A stretch of DNA of 64,000 nucleotides from Actinomycetota bacterium (GTDB lineage Bacteria > Actinomycetota > Thermoleophilia > Solirubrobacterales > 70-9), in contig VAYN01000019.1 in assembly GCA_005885405.1 (NCBI GenBank), positions 39,204-103,203 of the forward strand, read 5' to 3'. The translations under genes and the position numbers were made by a program. This document shows, one piece after another, positions 26,674 to 35,159 of the stretch. The notes under the pieces are model-generated. The model was not told the origin of the DNA, ran no database searches, and saw only the letters and a program-made list of their open reading frames with translations. Within the stretch, counting starts at the first letter, position 1, and the number at the start of each line of letters is the position of its first letter.

Positions 26674-27600
26674 ATGCCTGAGGGGGAAAAGCGGGTTGCG
26701 GTCATCGACGTGGGGACCAATTCGACTCGGTTGCTGGTCGCCGACGTCGCCTCTGGGCGGGTCTCGCCGCTGGAGCGGCGGAGCACGGTTACTCGCCTGG
26801 GGCGAGGCGTGGATCTTTCGGGACACCTGGCCAGCGAGGCGATCGAGGATGTCTGCGAGGCGATCGGCGGCTATGTCGGGATCCTCGAGGAGCTCGGGGC
26901 CGAGGCCGTGGACGTGATCGCGACTAGCGCGGTGCGGGACGCCGACAACGGCGGCGCCTTCGTCGCCGAGCTGCGGGAGCGGTTTGCGCTTTCGCCCCGG
27001 GTCCTCGACGGCTCCGAGGAGGCGCGGCTCACCTACCTCGGCGCCACCTCGGAGTCCCTGCCGAGCGAGCCGACGCTGGTCGTCGACATCGGCGGCGGCT
27101 CGACCGAGCTGGTCGTCGGCAGCGGCAGCGAGATCTCCTTCCACGACTCCCTCCAGGCCGGGGTCGTCCGCCACAGCGAGCGCTACATCGCCGGCGACCC
27201 ACCCGCGGCAAGCGAGCTAGAAGAGCTCGCCGCCGACATCCGCGGGCTGATCGAGAGCTCGGTTGGGGCCGGGATCGAAGCCCGGGCCGGGATCGCCGTC
27301 GCCGGCACCCCCACCTCACTCGCCGCCGTCGAGCTGGGCCTCGAGCCCTACGACCCCTCGCGGGTCCACGGCCACACCCTGGCCCTCCCCTCGATTCAGC
27401 GGATGCTCTCCCAGCTCGCCTCGGTGCCGCTAGCCGAGCGGGTAGAGATCCCCGGTTTGCACCCCGACCGGGCGCCGACGATCGTCGCCGGCGTGGTCAT
27501 CCTCGTCGAGGTCATGCGCGCCTTCGGGCTTGAGGAGATCACCGTCTCCGAGCACGACATCCTCTACGGCACCGCGATCGCCGCCGCAAACCATCACTAG
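26674..27600 (+). CDS. Ppx/GppA-family phosphatase
   Basis: 308-aa exopolyphosphatase / pppGpp phosphatase family, ASKHA fold. Motifs: VAVIDVGTNSTRLLVADV (phosphate 1), RLGRGVDLSGHLA, DVIATSAVRDADNG, TLVVDIGGGSTELVVG (phosphate 2), AGIAVAGTPTSLAAVELGL. It is the short, single-module form (no HD domain), as is usual in actinobacteria. In many actinobacteria this gene lies next to eno/ftsB; here it is about 14 kb away. Likely acts in polyphosphate or stringent-response metabolism. Confidence 0.93.
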   Translation: MPEGEKRVAVIDVGTNSTRLLVADVASGRVSPLERRSTVTRLGRGVDLSGHLASEAIEDVCEAIGGYVGILEELGAEAVDVIATSAVRDADNGGAFVAELRERFALSPRVLDGSEEARLTYLGATSESLPSEPTLVVDIGGGSTELVVGSGSEISFHDSLQAGVVRHSERYIAGDPPAASELEELAADIRGLIESSVGAGIEARAGIAVAGTPTSLAAVELGLEPYDPSRVHGHTLALPSIQRMLSQLASVPLAERVEIPGLHPDRAPTIVAGVVILVEVMRAFGLEEITVSEHDILYGTAIAAANHH

Positions 27601-27931
27601 GCGTCATTCCACAAGTCAAAAACCATCGCCGTACTACGTGGACAGGTTGTCTTGTCCGAAAAGGACAGAACGGTCAGCCGCCCTTCAGAAGTGCAATAAG
27701 TCAGTACGTTTATCTACGCACTTTCAGGTAAATAAATGGTTCGTCGGGTAGACCTCAGCCGCCGCTGGGTACATACTGAGTGAACCGGGGACGAGGTGGG
27801 GCGCAGCTTCACCTTGCATCTCGGAGATAGGGCTTAGGCGATTGCCGCATCATGGCGCCTCCCGCCGTCTGGGCCCACCGAATAAAAGGTCCCTGAAGAC
27901 GTACCCCTGCCCGTCCTGAGGGGCCGACTTG
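27601..27931. other. Non-coding interval; possible structured RNA at about 27780-27930
   Basis: No protein-like frame over 331 bases. The first 150 bases are AT-richer than the surroundings, with TAAATA at 27729-27734 and TACATACT at 27770-27777 as possible -10 elements for a plus-strand transcript. From 27788 a nested fold is possible: GGGAC (27788-27792) with GTCCC (27889-27893), GGTGGG (27795-27800) with CCCACC (27874-27879), a 9-base AAAA-containing bulge (27880-27888), and inner stems ATCT/AGAT (27818-27828) and AGGCG/CGCCT (27836-27860). It ends in the strong hairpin at 27932. I do not recognise it as RNase P, tmRNA, SRP or a named riboswitch. Confidence 0.45.
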
Positions 27932-27960
27932 AATCGGCCGCCATCTGGCGGCCGATTCTC
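27932..27960. terminator. Perfect hairpin between convergent transcripts
   Basis: AATCGGCCGCC-ATCT-GGCGGCCGATT, an 11-bp perfect stem, followed by CTCGTTCT on the plus strand. It could end the Ppx or ncRNA-like transcript from the left and, being symmetrical, the TPP-enzyme transcript from the right. Confidence 0.8.
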
Positions 27961-27974
27961 GTTCTACGGCTTCC

Positions 27975-29588
27975 TCAAGCCAGATTCGATCTGCGGGGGT
28001 AGGCGACCTCAGGGTCGGTGAGGACGTTCACCAGGGTCGGCCGGCCGGAGGCGAAAGCGCGCTCGAGGGCGGGCTTCAGCTCCCTCGGCTCGCGAACCAG
28101 GATCCCGTCGCAGCCGAGCGATTCGACCAGCTCGTCGTAGCGGGTCTCCGGCCGCAGCTCCGCCGCCACCGAGTAGCCGTAGAGGAACTGCATCGGGTGG
28201 TGCTCCAGCCCCCAGATGCCGTTGTTGCCCATTACCCCGACGACGCCCAAACCGTGACGCGACATGGTGTCAAACTCCATGCCCGCGAAACCGAAGGCGC
28301 CGTCGCCCAGCAGTAGGCAGACCTGGCGGTCGGGATGGGCGACCTTGGCGCCAATCGCCTGGCCCGGGCCGGCGCCGAGGCAGCCGAAGGGCCCCGGGTC
28401 CATCCAACAGCCGGGCTCGAAGGTTTCGATGTAGCGGCCCGCGTAGGAGACGAAGTCGCCGCCGTCGCCGACGACGATCGCGTCGCGATCGAGGACTTCG
28501 CCGAGCTCCTTATAGATGCGGACCGGGTGCAGCGGCGAGCGCTCCTCGTTCAGCTCCTCCTGCTCGGCCGCGCGCTTCTCGCTCTCGACGTTGCGCAGTT
28601 GCTCGAGCCACGGCTTCGTCCGCACCTCCTCCCCGGCAGCCTCGCGCAGCGCCGCCAGCGTCGCCCGCACGTCGCCGACCAGGTCGACCTCGGGCGTCCG
28701 GTTCTTCAGCAGGCGGTTGGGAGCGACGTCGAGACGGACGATTTTCGTCTCCTCGCCGAAGCTGCCGCCGAAGCCGAGGCGGAAGTCCATCGGCACGCCG
28801 ACGACTAGGGCGATGTCGGCGCCCTGCAGCGCGGTGCCGCGGGCGCGGCTGAAGGCAAGCTCGTGGTCGGCGGGCAGGCAGCCACGGCCGAGGCCGTTGA
28901 GGAAGACCGGGATGCCGAGCGCCTCGGCGAGCGCCCGTAGCTCCTCCTCCCCGCGCCCCCAGTAGAGGCCGCTGCCGGCCATGATCGCCGGCCGCTCCGC
29001 CGCGGCCAGCAGCGCCGCCGCCTCCTCGATCCCGGCGGCCGGCTCCGCCGCCCCCGTGTCGGGCAGGGCCGGAATCTCGACCTCCGCCTCGGTAAAGACG
29101 ACGTCGAGCGGATAGTCGACAAAGGTCGGGCCGCTCGGCGCCGCCGCCGCGCGGTCCAGCGCCGCCGCGGTCACCGCCGCGATCTGGGCGGGGTCCTTGA
29201 CCGTCTCCGCCGACTTGACCAGCGGCGAGACGAAGGGCAGGTGGTCGATCTCCTGCAGCGAGCCCGAGCCCCAGCGCAGCTCCGGCGCCCGCCCGCCGAG
29301 GACGGTGATCGGTGAGTTGTTGGCCTGGGCGCCGGCGATCGCGCTGATCCCGTTGGTCACCCCGGGGCCGGCGGTCAGAGCCGCGACGCCGACGTTGCGA
29401 GTCGCCTTGGCGATCCCCTCGGCGGCGAACGCCGCGGTCTGCTCATGGCGGACGTCGACGAGCTCAATCCCCTCCTCTTTGCAGCCGTCGTAGATCGAGA
29501 AGAGATGCCCGCCGGAAAGCGTGAAGAGATGGTCGACCCCGCGCGATTTCAGCGCCTTCGCGACCAGCCTGCCGCCGTGCTCAGCCAT
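27975..29588 (-). CDS. Thiamine-diphosphate enzyme, acetolactate synthase-like
   Basis: 537 aa with the three-domain POX/AHAS layout. N-terminal PYR domain has the catalytic Glu in [11 protein letters not shown] (cofactor activation). The C-terminal PP domain has the ThDP/Mg motif GDGAFGF...[25 protein letters not shown] matches AHAS-like and oxalyl/2-hydroxyacyl-CoA-lyase-like enzymes. No ilvN regulatory-subunit gene is adjacent and it stands alone between two RNA genes, so biosynthetic AHAS is doubtful; 2-hydroxyacyl-CoA lyase or a similar C-C lyase is equally possible. Confidence 0.85.
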   Translation of the reverse strand: MAEHGGRLVAKALKSRGVDHLFTLSGGHLFSIYDGCKEEGIELVDVRHEQTAAFAAEGIAKATRNVGVAALTAGPGVTNGISAIAGAQANNSPITVLGGRAPELRWGSGSLQEIDHLPFVSPLVKSAETVKDPAQIAAVTAAALDRAAAAPSGPTFVDYPLDVVFTEAEVEIPALPDTGAAEPAAGIEEAAALLAAAERPAIMAGSGLYWGRGEEELRALAEALGIPVFLNGLGRGCLPADHELAFSRARGTALQGADIALVVGVPMDFRLGFGGSFGEETKIVRLDVAPNRLLKNRTPEVDLVGDVRATLAALREAAGEEVRTKPWLEQLRNVESEKRAAEQEELNEERSPLHPVRIYKELGEVLDRDAIVVGDGGDFVSYAGRYIETFEPGCWMDPGPFGCLGAGPGQAIGAKVAHPDRQVCLLLGDGAFGFAGMEFDTMSRHGLGVVGVMGNNGIWGLEHHPMQFLYGYSVAAELRPETRYDELVESLGCDGILVREPRELKPALERAFASGRPTLVNVLTDPEVAYPRRSNLA

Positions 29589-29600
29589 CCCGGCAGCCTA

Positions 29601-29635
29601 TTGGCTGGCCGGTCGCCTCGGGGTACCATCGCCTG
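29601..29635 (+). promoter_or_regulatory. Promoter of tRNA-Leu
   Basis: TTGGCT (29601-29606), a 17-base spacer, then TACCAT (29624-29629), with the tRNA 5' end 7 bases after the -10. Spacing is ideal for the housekeeping sigma factor. Confidence 0.7.
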
Positions 29636-29721
29636 GCCCGGGTGGCGAAACTGGCAAAAGCAGCGGCCTTAAAAGCCGCCGCCCCCTCGGGGGCTTGCGG
29701 GTTCGAGTCCCGCCCCGGGCA
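29636..29721 (+). tRNA. tRNA-Leu (TAA)
   Basis: 86-nt class II tRNA: acceptor GCCCGGG/CCCGGGC, anticodon loop CTTAAAA, a long variable arm (GCCCCCTCGGGGGC), T-loop GGTTCGAGT. Discriminator A follows the acceptor stem, as required for Leu. CCA not encoded. Confidence 0.95.
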
Positions 29722-29866
29722 CTCCCAGAGCCAAGAACCGCGCTTTCCCTGCACTTTGCGGGTTTCCCGCAGACATAAACGGGCAGTAAAAACTTTGCAG
29801 GGGCGCAACTTGACCCCTGTTACCGTGTCTTTAGTCCCTGGAACCGTCCTTCCACAGGGAGATCTC

Positions 29867-31399
29867 TTGGAGGCATCAGCCCTAACTCATGCCAGTCGCC
29901 GCGGGCTCCTCGCCCGCCGCTCGCCGCTGCTGAAACTGCAGGGCGACGAGAAGCTGATCGCGATGGCGCGAGCCGGGAACCCGGGGGCTTTCGAGGCGAT
30001 CGTCGACCGCTACCAGGGCCGCCTGCTCGGCTTCTGCCGCCAGATGCTGAGCTCGACCGAGGACGCCGAAGACGTCCTGCAGGAGGTCTTCGTCAACGCC
30101 TACCGGGCGATGCTCGCCGACGAGCGTGAGATCAACCTCCGCCCCTGGCTCTACCGGATCGCCCGCAACCGCTGCCTCAACTACCTGCGCAAGCCGAAGG
30201 CCGACGCGCAGGAATCGATGGACATGGTCCCCGAGGTCGACGCCGCCTCGACCGCCGAGCGCGTCCACAACCGCGAGGAGTTCCGCCAGATCCTCAGCGA
30301 CGTCAACAAACTTCCCGAGACCCAGCGCGCCGCCCTGCTGCTGCGCGAGATGGACGCCCTCTCCTACGAGGAAATCGCCGCCGCGATGGACACCACGGTG
30401 CCCTCGGTCAAGTCGCTGCTGGTGCGGGCGCGGATTTCGCTCGCCGAGGCGAGCCAGGCGCGCCTGCTGACCTGCGGCGAGGTCCGGATCGAGCTCTCAG
30501 AAGCGGCCGAGGGCCTGCGCAAGGCCTCCGCCCCGGTCCGCCGCCACGTCCGCGAGTGCGACGAGTGCGCCGACTTCCGCAGCCAGATCCGCTCGACCGA
30601 GAAGGCGCTGGCGGCGCTTTCGCCGGTCGGGCCGCTGCTGGCCCTCAAAGGCTTCTTCCTCTCCAAGCTCGGGCTCGGCGGCGCCAGTGGCGCCGGAGCC
30701 GGAGCTACCGGTGCCGCGGGTGTCGGAGCGGGTGCTGCCGGCGGCGTCGGAGTCGGCGCCGCGATCAGCGGCAGCGGCGCGGCCGGGGGCCTCGGCGCTC
30801 TCGGTGGCGCGCTCGGGACCAAGGCCGTCGCCGGCGTCGTTACCGCCGCGGTTCTCACCGCCGGCGCAGTCGAGGTGAAGCAGACGACGACGGGCACGCC
30901 CGTCGACCACGGCCAAACCACCCCGGGCCTCGTCCAGAACCCCCCCACTGAATCTCTCTCTGGCGCCGAAGCCGCCCCCATCGCCGCCACCCACGGCAGG
31001 CAGCCGTCGGTCGCGGAGGTTGCTCCGATCGAAGCCCCGCCGGTCCCAGCGCCTGCCGCCGCCGAAGAGGAGACGGCAACCCCGCCGCCTGCCGCCGAGG
31101 AAGAAGGCGAAGAAGCGGCCGGCGCCTCCGCCGCCGGCGAAGAGGGCATGGTCGCCAGCGCCGAGGGCAGCATCACCGCGGCAAAACCGTCCGACGAGGT
31201 TGCCGGCGCCCACGGGGGCAGCGGCACCGTCGTCGTCACCACCAGCCCTCCGCCCCCGCCGCCGAGCGAACCGACGCCGCCGCCCGCAGGCGAACCGAGC
31301 ATCCCGCCACCGAGCTCGCAGCCGGTGATCGAAGTGACCTTGCCGCCGGTTGTGCCCGTACCGGCGCCGGAACCATCCCCCGCCGGCGAAGCCGAATAG
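29867..31399 (+). CDS. ECF-type sigma factor fused to zinc-binding anti-sigma-like domain, membrane segment and Pro/Glu tail
   Basis: 510 aa from TTG 29867, preceded by AGGGAG at ideal spacing. Residues about 30-100 are sigma region 2 (FEAIVDRYQGRLLGFCRQML, DAEDVLQEVFVNAYRAM, LRPWLYRIARNRCLNYLR). Residues 145-195 are region 4 (LPETQRAALLLREMDALSYE, VPSVKSLLVRAR). Then VRRHVRECDECADF has the H-x3-C-x2-C pattern of zinc anti-sigma domains. A Gly-rich stretch with a possible TM (VAGVVTAAVLTAGAVEV) follows, then about 175 residues rich in Pro, Glu and Ala, probably outside the membrane. So sigma and anti-sigma functions seem to be in one chain. Similar fused ECF groups exist in actinobacteria. 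Confidence 0.88.
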   Translation: MEASALTHASRRGLLARRSPLLKLQGDEKLIAMARAGNPGAFEAIVDRYQGRLLGFCRQMLSSTEDAEDVLQEVFVNAYRAMLADEREINLRPWLYRIARNRCLNYLRKPKADAQESMDMVPEVDAASTAERVHNREEFRQILSDVNKLPETQRAALLLREMDALSYEEIAAAMDTTVPSVKSLLVRARISLAEASQARLLTCGEVRIELSEAAEGLRKASAPVRRHVRECDECADFRSQIRSTEKALAALSPVGPLLALKGFFLSKLGLGGASGAGAGATGAAGVGAGAAGGVGVGAAISGSGAAGGLGALGGALGTKAVAGVVTAAVLTAGAVEVKQTTTGTPVDHGQTTPGLVQNPPTESLSGAEAAPIAATHGRQPSVAEVAPIEAPPVPAPAAAEEETATPPPAAEEEGEEAAGASAAGEEGMVASAEGSITAAKPSDEVAGAHGGSGTVVVTTSPPPPPPSEPTPPPAGEPSIPPPSSQPVIEVTLPPVVPVPAPEPSPAGEAE

Positions 31400-31411
31400 G
31401 CCTCGCCTAGC

Positions 31412-31448
31412 GGATCCGGTTCAGACGCTGTGCGTCTGACCCGGATCC
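31412..31448. terminator. 17-bp hairpin shared by two convergent genes, overlapping a stop codon
   Basis: GGATCCGGTTCAGACGC (31412-31428) and GCGTCTGACCCGGATCC (31432-31448), one mismatch, 3-base loop. It begins 12 bases after the sigma-factor stop and contains the last codons and stop of the convergent UPF0173 gene (stop at 31421-31423). No T-run on either side, so its terminator role is inferred from position and strength. Confidence 0.65.
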
Positions 31449-32134
31449 AGGACCACGACCTTCGAGGAGGTCTGTGACTCCACCTCCGCCTTGAAGGCGT
31501 CGGTGTCCGTCTCGATCGCGGGGAAGGTGTCGAAGTGGATCGGGATCACCGTCTCGGCGCCGATGAACTGGCAGGCAACCACGCCGTCGTGGCGGTCCAT
31601 CGTGTAGTGGCCGCCGATCGGCAGCAGGGCGATGTCGACCGGGTTGCGTTCGGCGATCAGCTTCATGTCGCTGAAGAGGCAGGTGTCGCCAGCGTGGTAG
31701 ACCGTCACCCCGCCGATATTGATGAGGAGCCCCGCCGCGGTCCCGATCGCGGTCCCGTGCTCGGCGCTGAAGAGGGCCTCTTCGTGCCCGGGTAGGGTGC
31801 TGGTGTGCCAGGCGGGCACGAGCTTGATCCAGCCCCAGTCGAAGCTGACGGTGCCGCCGAGGTTGGGGTCGCTGAGGGCCTCGATCCCGCGGGCTTTCAG
31901 CCATTCGGCGAGCTCGACGATGGCGACGCAGTGGGCGCCGGTGCGCTTGGCGACGGGGACGGCGTCAGCCATGTGGTCGGCGTGGCCGTGGGTGATCGCG
32001 ATGTGGGTCGGCTCGACTTCCTCACCGGTGTGGACGGCAGTGGGGTTGTTCGGCTTCAGGAACGGATCGACCAGAACCGTCGTTTCCCCTTCGCTCAACT
32101 CGAAGCATGAATGCCCGTGGTACTTGATCTCCAT
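31421..32134 (-). CDS. UPF0173 metal-dependent hydrolase (metallo-beta-lactamase fold)
   Basis: 237 aa. The start MEIKYHGHSCFEL, metal ligands HGHADH (ITHGHADHMADA), the distal H of AWHTS, the Asp of VYHAGDTCLFSDM, and the C-terminal IPIHFDTFP are all present, so the di-metal site is intact. UPF0173/YtkL-like proteins are uncharacterised, probably hydrolases of small molecules. Co-transcribed with the small helical protein and the rhomboid-like gene upstream (2-base and 9-base gaps). The 3' end lies in a hairpin. Confidence 0.92.
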   Translation of the reverse strand: MEIKYHGHSCFELSEGETTVLVDPFLKPNNPTAVHTGEEVEPTHIAITHGHADHMADAVPVAKRTGAHCVAIVELAEWLKARGIEALSDPNLGGTVSFDWGWIKLVPAWHTSTLPGHEEALFSAEHGTAIGTAAGLLINIGGVTVYHAGDTCLFSDMKLIAERNPVDIALLPIGGHYTMDRHDGVVACQFIGAETVIPIHFDTFPAIETDTDAFKAEVESQTSSKVVVLDPGQTHSV

Positions 32135-32136
32135 CG

Positions 32137-32472
32137 TCAGCTCTCGCCTCCCGGGTTGGAATTGCTCTCGATCGTGCCCAGCTCCTCTTTCAGTGCCCAG
32201 CCGACGGCGACCCCAACCATCATCCCCATCCTCGCCTCCTCGGCAAGGAGGGCGCGGACGGCGAGGACCCGCTCGTCGGGGTCGGGCATCGTCGCCACCT
32301 TGAGGGTCTCGTTTTCATGCGGCTCACCGAACCAGCCGCCCTCCGCCAGCGCCGCGGCCAGCACCTTCTGCAACTGCGGCGCAGCCTGGGCGACGATTCG
32401 CTCGGCCTCGGAGAACCGCTCTGGGTCCAGCAGCCGCTCGATCGCGGCTTCGAGCTCCCTCTCGTCAGGCAC
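32137..32472 (-). CDS. Small helical protein of unknown function
   Basis: 111 aa, mostly helical and acidic: LEAAIERLLDPERFSEAERIVAQAAPQLQKVLAAALAEGGW in the first half, then MPDPDERVLAVRALLAEEARMGMMVGVAVGWALKEEL with a weakly hydrophobic helix. No known motif. Its place between a rhomboid-like and a UPF0173 gene, with almost no spacing, suggests a common transcript. Confidence 0.75.
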   Translation of the reverse strand: MPDERELEAAIERLLDPERFSEAERIVAQAAPQLQKVLAAALAEGGWFGEPHENETLKVATMPDPDERVLAVRALLAEEARMGMMVGVAVGWALKEELGTIESNSNPGGES

Positions 32473-32481
32473 AGCGCCAGC

Positions 32482-33246
32482 CTAGTCGGCCCGCCGAAAG
32501 GCGGTGGCGGCCAAGCCCGCCAGGGCGCCGACCGCGCCGCCGACGAGGCCGGCGAGGAAGTCGGCGGTCGGGGCGAAGAGGGGCAGCGCCAGCAGCGTCG
32601 CCGCCGCGACCGCAACCCCAATCAGGTCGTACTCCTCGCTGATCGCCCCTTTCGCCTCGTGGCGGCGGAGGACGAACCAGGCGGTGAGGGCGCCGAGCGC
32701 CATCCCGTTGCCACCGGCGATGAAGGTGAAGGAGTTGTCGCTTGCCGCCGCCGTCGCAGCGAGGGCACCGAGCGAGCCGCAGGCCAGCAGCAGGACCAGC
32801 GTTGGGATCGTCCCCAGCCGCCGCTCGACCCCAGTCGAGAAGATCGCCAGGCCGATGCCGACGACGAAGAGGAAGCCAACGTCGACATAGGCGAAGGGGG
32901 CGGTGAAGTAGCGCCACCATTCTTCCTGCAGGGGGACGAGGATGCCGCCGAAGCTGTCGAGCCAGTACCCGGTCGCCTTCTGGATCAGCAGCAGGATCGC
33001 CGAGGCAAGGATGACCGCGATCGTCGCGTAGGGACGGTCTCCGGAGACCGCTAGGCCGGGCCGGCCGGGGCGCGGGACCCGGCGCCGGCGCCGGCGCGGC
33101 TGCTGCGCCTCAAGCCCGTCGCCGCGTCGCTCCAGCTTCGGCGCCCGCTTGCGCAGCCGAGCCCCGCAGTAGGGGCACTCGGTCACGTACGGACTGACCT
33201 CCGAGCCGCAGTTCTTGCAGATGACGCTGAGCTCAGTCTCGCTCAT
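32482..33246 (-). CDS. Rhomboid-like membrane protein with zinc ribbon, catalytic residues missing
   Basis: 254 aa. An N-terminal zinc ribbon (CKNCGSEV, CPYCGARL, two CxxC pairs) and a basic linker precede a six-TM rhomboid-like domain (EEWWRYFTAPFAYVDVGFLF, GVERRLGTIPTLVLLL). The GxSG active-site motif is GGNG (about residue 175), so the Ser is Asn. In the last helix, GLVGGAVGALAG has Ala where the catalytic His of HxxGxxxG would stand. It should therefore be a non-proteolytic pseudo-rhomboid, perhaps a membrane chaperone or binding protein (inference). First gene of a three-gene unit; divergent from the aldolase. Confidence 0.82.
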   Translation of the reverse strand: MSETELSVICKNCGSEVSPYVTECPYCGARLRKRAPKLERRGDGLEAQQPRRRRRRVPRPGRPGLAVSGDRPYATIAVILASAILLLIQKATGYWLDSFGGILVPLQEEWWRYFTAPFAYVDVGFLFVVGIGLAIFSTGVERRLGTIPTLVLLLACGSLGALAATAAASDNSFTFIAGGNGMALGALTAWFVLRRHEAKGAISEEYDLIGVAVAAATLLALPLFAPTADFLAGLVGGAVGALAGLAATAFRRAD

Positions 33247-33331
33247 CTTTCGAGGATACCCGCCGCCGTTCGATTCCCAGTAGGAATGCGCGATACTGCC
33301 TGGACAACGATCTTTCTAGGAGGAATTTGAC

Positions 33332-34252
33332 GTGGAGCTGAAGAGTCTGACCGAGCAGAAATCGCTGCTGGAGGTCCTGCCGCCCGGGAAACGGGCCCGC
33401 CTGCACCGCCTTCTGTTCGAGTTCGGCCCGGGCAACGGGACCCTGATGCTGCTGCCGATCGACCAGGGGATCGAGCACGGCCCCCGGGACTTCTTCCCCA
33501 ACCCCGCCTCCAAGGACCCCGATTACCAGTTCCGCCTCGCCGCTGAGGCCGGTTACTCGGCGCTGGCCTGCCAGATCGGAATGGCCGAGAAGTACTACCC
33601 CGACTACGCCGGCCGGGTGCCGCTGATCCTCAAGGTCAACGGCAAGACCGACCTCCCCTCCTCCGCCAAGGCCTTCTCCAGCTGCAACGCCAGCGTCGAG
33701 GACGGCGTCCGCCTCGGCGCCGACGCGATCGGCTACACGCTCTACGTCGGCTCCCCGCGCCAGGACGAGGATCTCGCCCAGCTGCGCCGCGTCCGCGAGG
33801 AATGCGATCGCTTCGGGATGCCGCTGGTCGTCTGGTCCTACCCCCGCGGCGAAGCGGTCGAGGCCAAGGGCGGGCAGAACTCCTTCTACGCGATCGATTA
33901 CGCGGCCCGGATGGCGATGGAGATGGGTGCCGACGTGGTCAAGCTCAACATGCCGAAGATCGACTCCTCCAAGGACAAGGACGCGCCGGCGCCCTACAAC
34001 GAGATGGAAGTCGACCAGACCGAGGCGATCCGCCAGTGCGTCGAATCCGCGGGTCGGGCGCTGGTCGTCCTTTCCGGCGGTTCGAAGACCGACGACGAGA
34101 CGGTCCTGCAGAACACCCGCGACGTGATGGCCGCCGGCGGTTCCGGCGTCATCTTCGGCCGCAACGTCTGGCAGCGCGAGTGGAACGAGGCGGTCGCGAT
34201 CGTCGAGCAAATTAAGGAGACTTTGCTCTCGAACGTGCGGCGCACCCCGTAG
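33332..34252 (+). CDS. Class I fructose-bisphosphate aldolase (DhnA/FbaB type)
   Basis: 306 aa. Start GTG 33332 after a strong TAGGAGG Shine-Dalgarno. The fold is the archaeal-type class I aldolase: LMLLPIDQGIEHGPRDF near the N-terminus, PLVVWSYPRGEAVEAKGGQNSF, DVVKLNMP with the Schiff-base Lys, LVVLSGGSKTDDETVLQNTR, and GSGVIFGRNVWQRE for the phosphate end. Acts in glycolysis/gluconeogenesis, converting fructose 1,6-bisphosphate to triose phosphates without a metal. Could also act on related sugar phosphates. Confidence 0.92.
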   Translation: MELKSLTEQKSLLEVLPPGKRARLHRLLFEFGPGNGTLMLLPIDQGIEHGPRDFFPNPASKDPDYQFRLAAEAGYSALACQIGMAEKYYPDYAGRVPLILKVNGKTDLPSSAKAFSSCNASVEDGVRLGADAIGYTLYVGSPRQDEDLAQLRRVREECDRFGMPLVVWSYPRGEAVEAKGGQNSFYAIDYAARMAMEMGADVVKLNMPKIDSSKDKDAPAPYNEMEVDQTEAIRQCVESAGRALVVLSGGSKTDDETVLQNTRDVMAAGGSGVIFGRNVWQREWNEAVAIVEQIKETLLSNVRRTP

Positions 34253-34281
34253 AAGTCGGGCTTCCCAGCCCTTAGGGGCAG

Positions 34282-34776
34282 GTGAGAAACAGAATCGGAA
34301 GCGCGGTGCTCCTCCTGCTGGTCGCGCTGGTACTGGCGCGGCCGTGGGAGGAGCTGGGGAGCGAGGAGGGTCCGGCGAGCGCGACGGTGGTGGTGACGCG
34401 CGTCGTCGACGGCGACACCGTTGAGGTGCAGCTCGACGGTGCCGAGGAGGACGTCCGCTACATCGGCGTCGACACTCCGGAGACGGTGAAGCCCGACACG
34501 CCGGTGCAGTGTTTCGGCCCGCAGGCGTCTGCTTTCAACCATCGCCTCGTCGAGGGCCGGCGGGTGCGGCTCGTCTTCGGCGCCGAGCGCCGCGACGTCT
34601 ACGGGCGCCTGCTCGCCTACGTCTACCTCGACGGGCGCTTCGTCAACGCCGAGCTCGTCCGCCGGGGCCTGGCGCGGACGCTGACGATTCCCCCGAACGA
34701 CCGTTTCGCAGGACAGCTGAAACGGCTTGAGATAGCGGCTGCGCGGGCCGGACGCGGCCTCTGGGGCGTCTGCTGA
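34282..34776 (+). CDS. Secreted thermonuclease-family (SNase) protein
   Basis: 164 aa with an N-terminal hydrophobic signal (IGSAVLLLLVALVLA), then the OB-fold nuclease: RVVDGDTVEVQ (Asp and Thr of the Ca site), YIGVDTPE (Asp/Glu), the catalytic Arg in VRLVFGAERRDVYGRLLAYVYL, and NAELVRRGLARTL. Probably an extracellular Ca-dependent nuclease. Start GTG 34282. No signal of coupling to the aldolase (29-base gap). Confidence 0.88.
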   Translation: MRNRIGSAVLLLLVALVLARPWEELGSEEGPASATVVVTRVVDGDTVEVQLDGAEEDVRYIGVDTPETVKPDTPVQCFGPQASAFNHRLVEGRRVRLVFGAERRDVYGRLLAYVYLDGRFVNAELVRRGLARTLTIPPNDRFAGQLKRLEIAAARAGRGLWGVC

Positions 34777-34867
34777 AATATGAAGGAATCGTGAGCCGTG
34801 CAAGATCTTTTGCGACGGTCCCCGCTGTCCCGCACTTCTCCCTCATGGGGCCCGGGGCTTCTTCCTT

Positions 34868-35107
34868 ATGAGAATGCGACAGAGCATCTCCCAGTTCGAG
34901 ACGGCGTTCGAGCAGGAGACCTACCTCGAGCGGCGCCGCCGCGAGCAGCTGCGCCGCCGCGCGGCCAACCGGTCGCGGGCGCGGAAAATCAACCGCGTCG
35001 AGCAGGAGGGCAAGGTCCGCTTCAGCGTTCTCGCCGTCTGCCTCACCGTCACCGTCGTCGTCGTTGTGGTGGCGATGTTCGAGGCCCTCGCCTTTTTGAT
35101 GGCCTGA
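34868..35107 (+). CDS. Small basic single-TM protein
   Basis: 79 aa. An arginine-rich N-terminal half (YLERRRREQLRRRAANRSRARKI) and one C-terminal TM (FSVLAVCLTVTVVVVVVAMFEALAFLM). Looks like an inner-membrane tail protein with a cytoplasmic basic head. Function unknown. Confidence 0.7.
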   Translation: MRMRQSISQFETAFEQETYLERRRREQLRRRAANRSRARKINRVEQEGKVRFSVLAVCLTVTVVVVVVAMFEALAFLMA

Positions 35108-35159
35108 AGCCCGACTCTCTCCGCGTACGGATGCCTTCCTTCAATAGACTCGCGCGCCG

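Noticed and set aside
29756..29770. Hairpin TGCGGG-TTT-CCCGCA after tRNA-Leu as its terminator
   Set aside because: Six-bp stem with no T-run; too weak to call.
29642..29866. N-terminal extension of the sigma-factor frame into the tRNA-Leu gene
   Set aside because: The frame opens inside the tRNA; a TTG with a good Shine-Dalgarno at 29867 gives the expected N-terminus.
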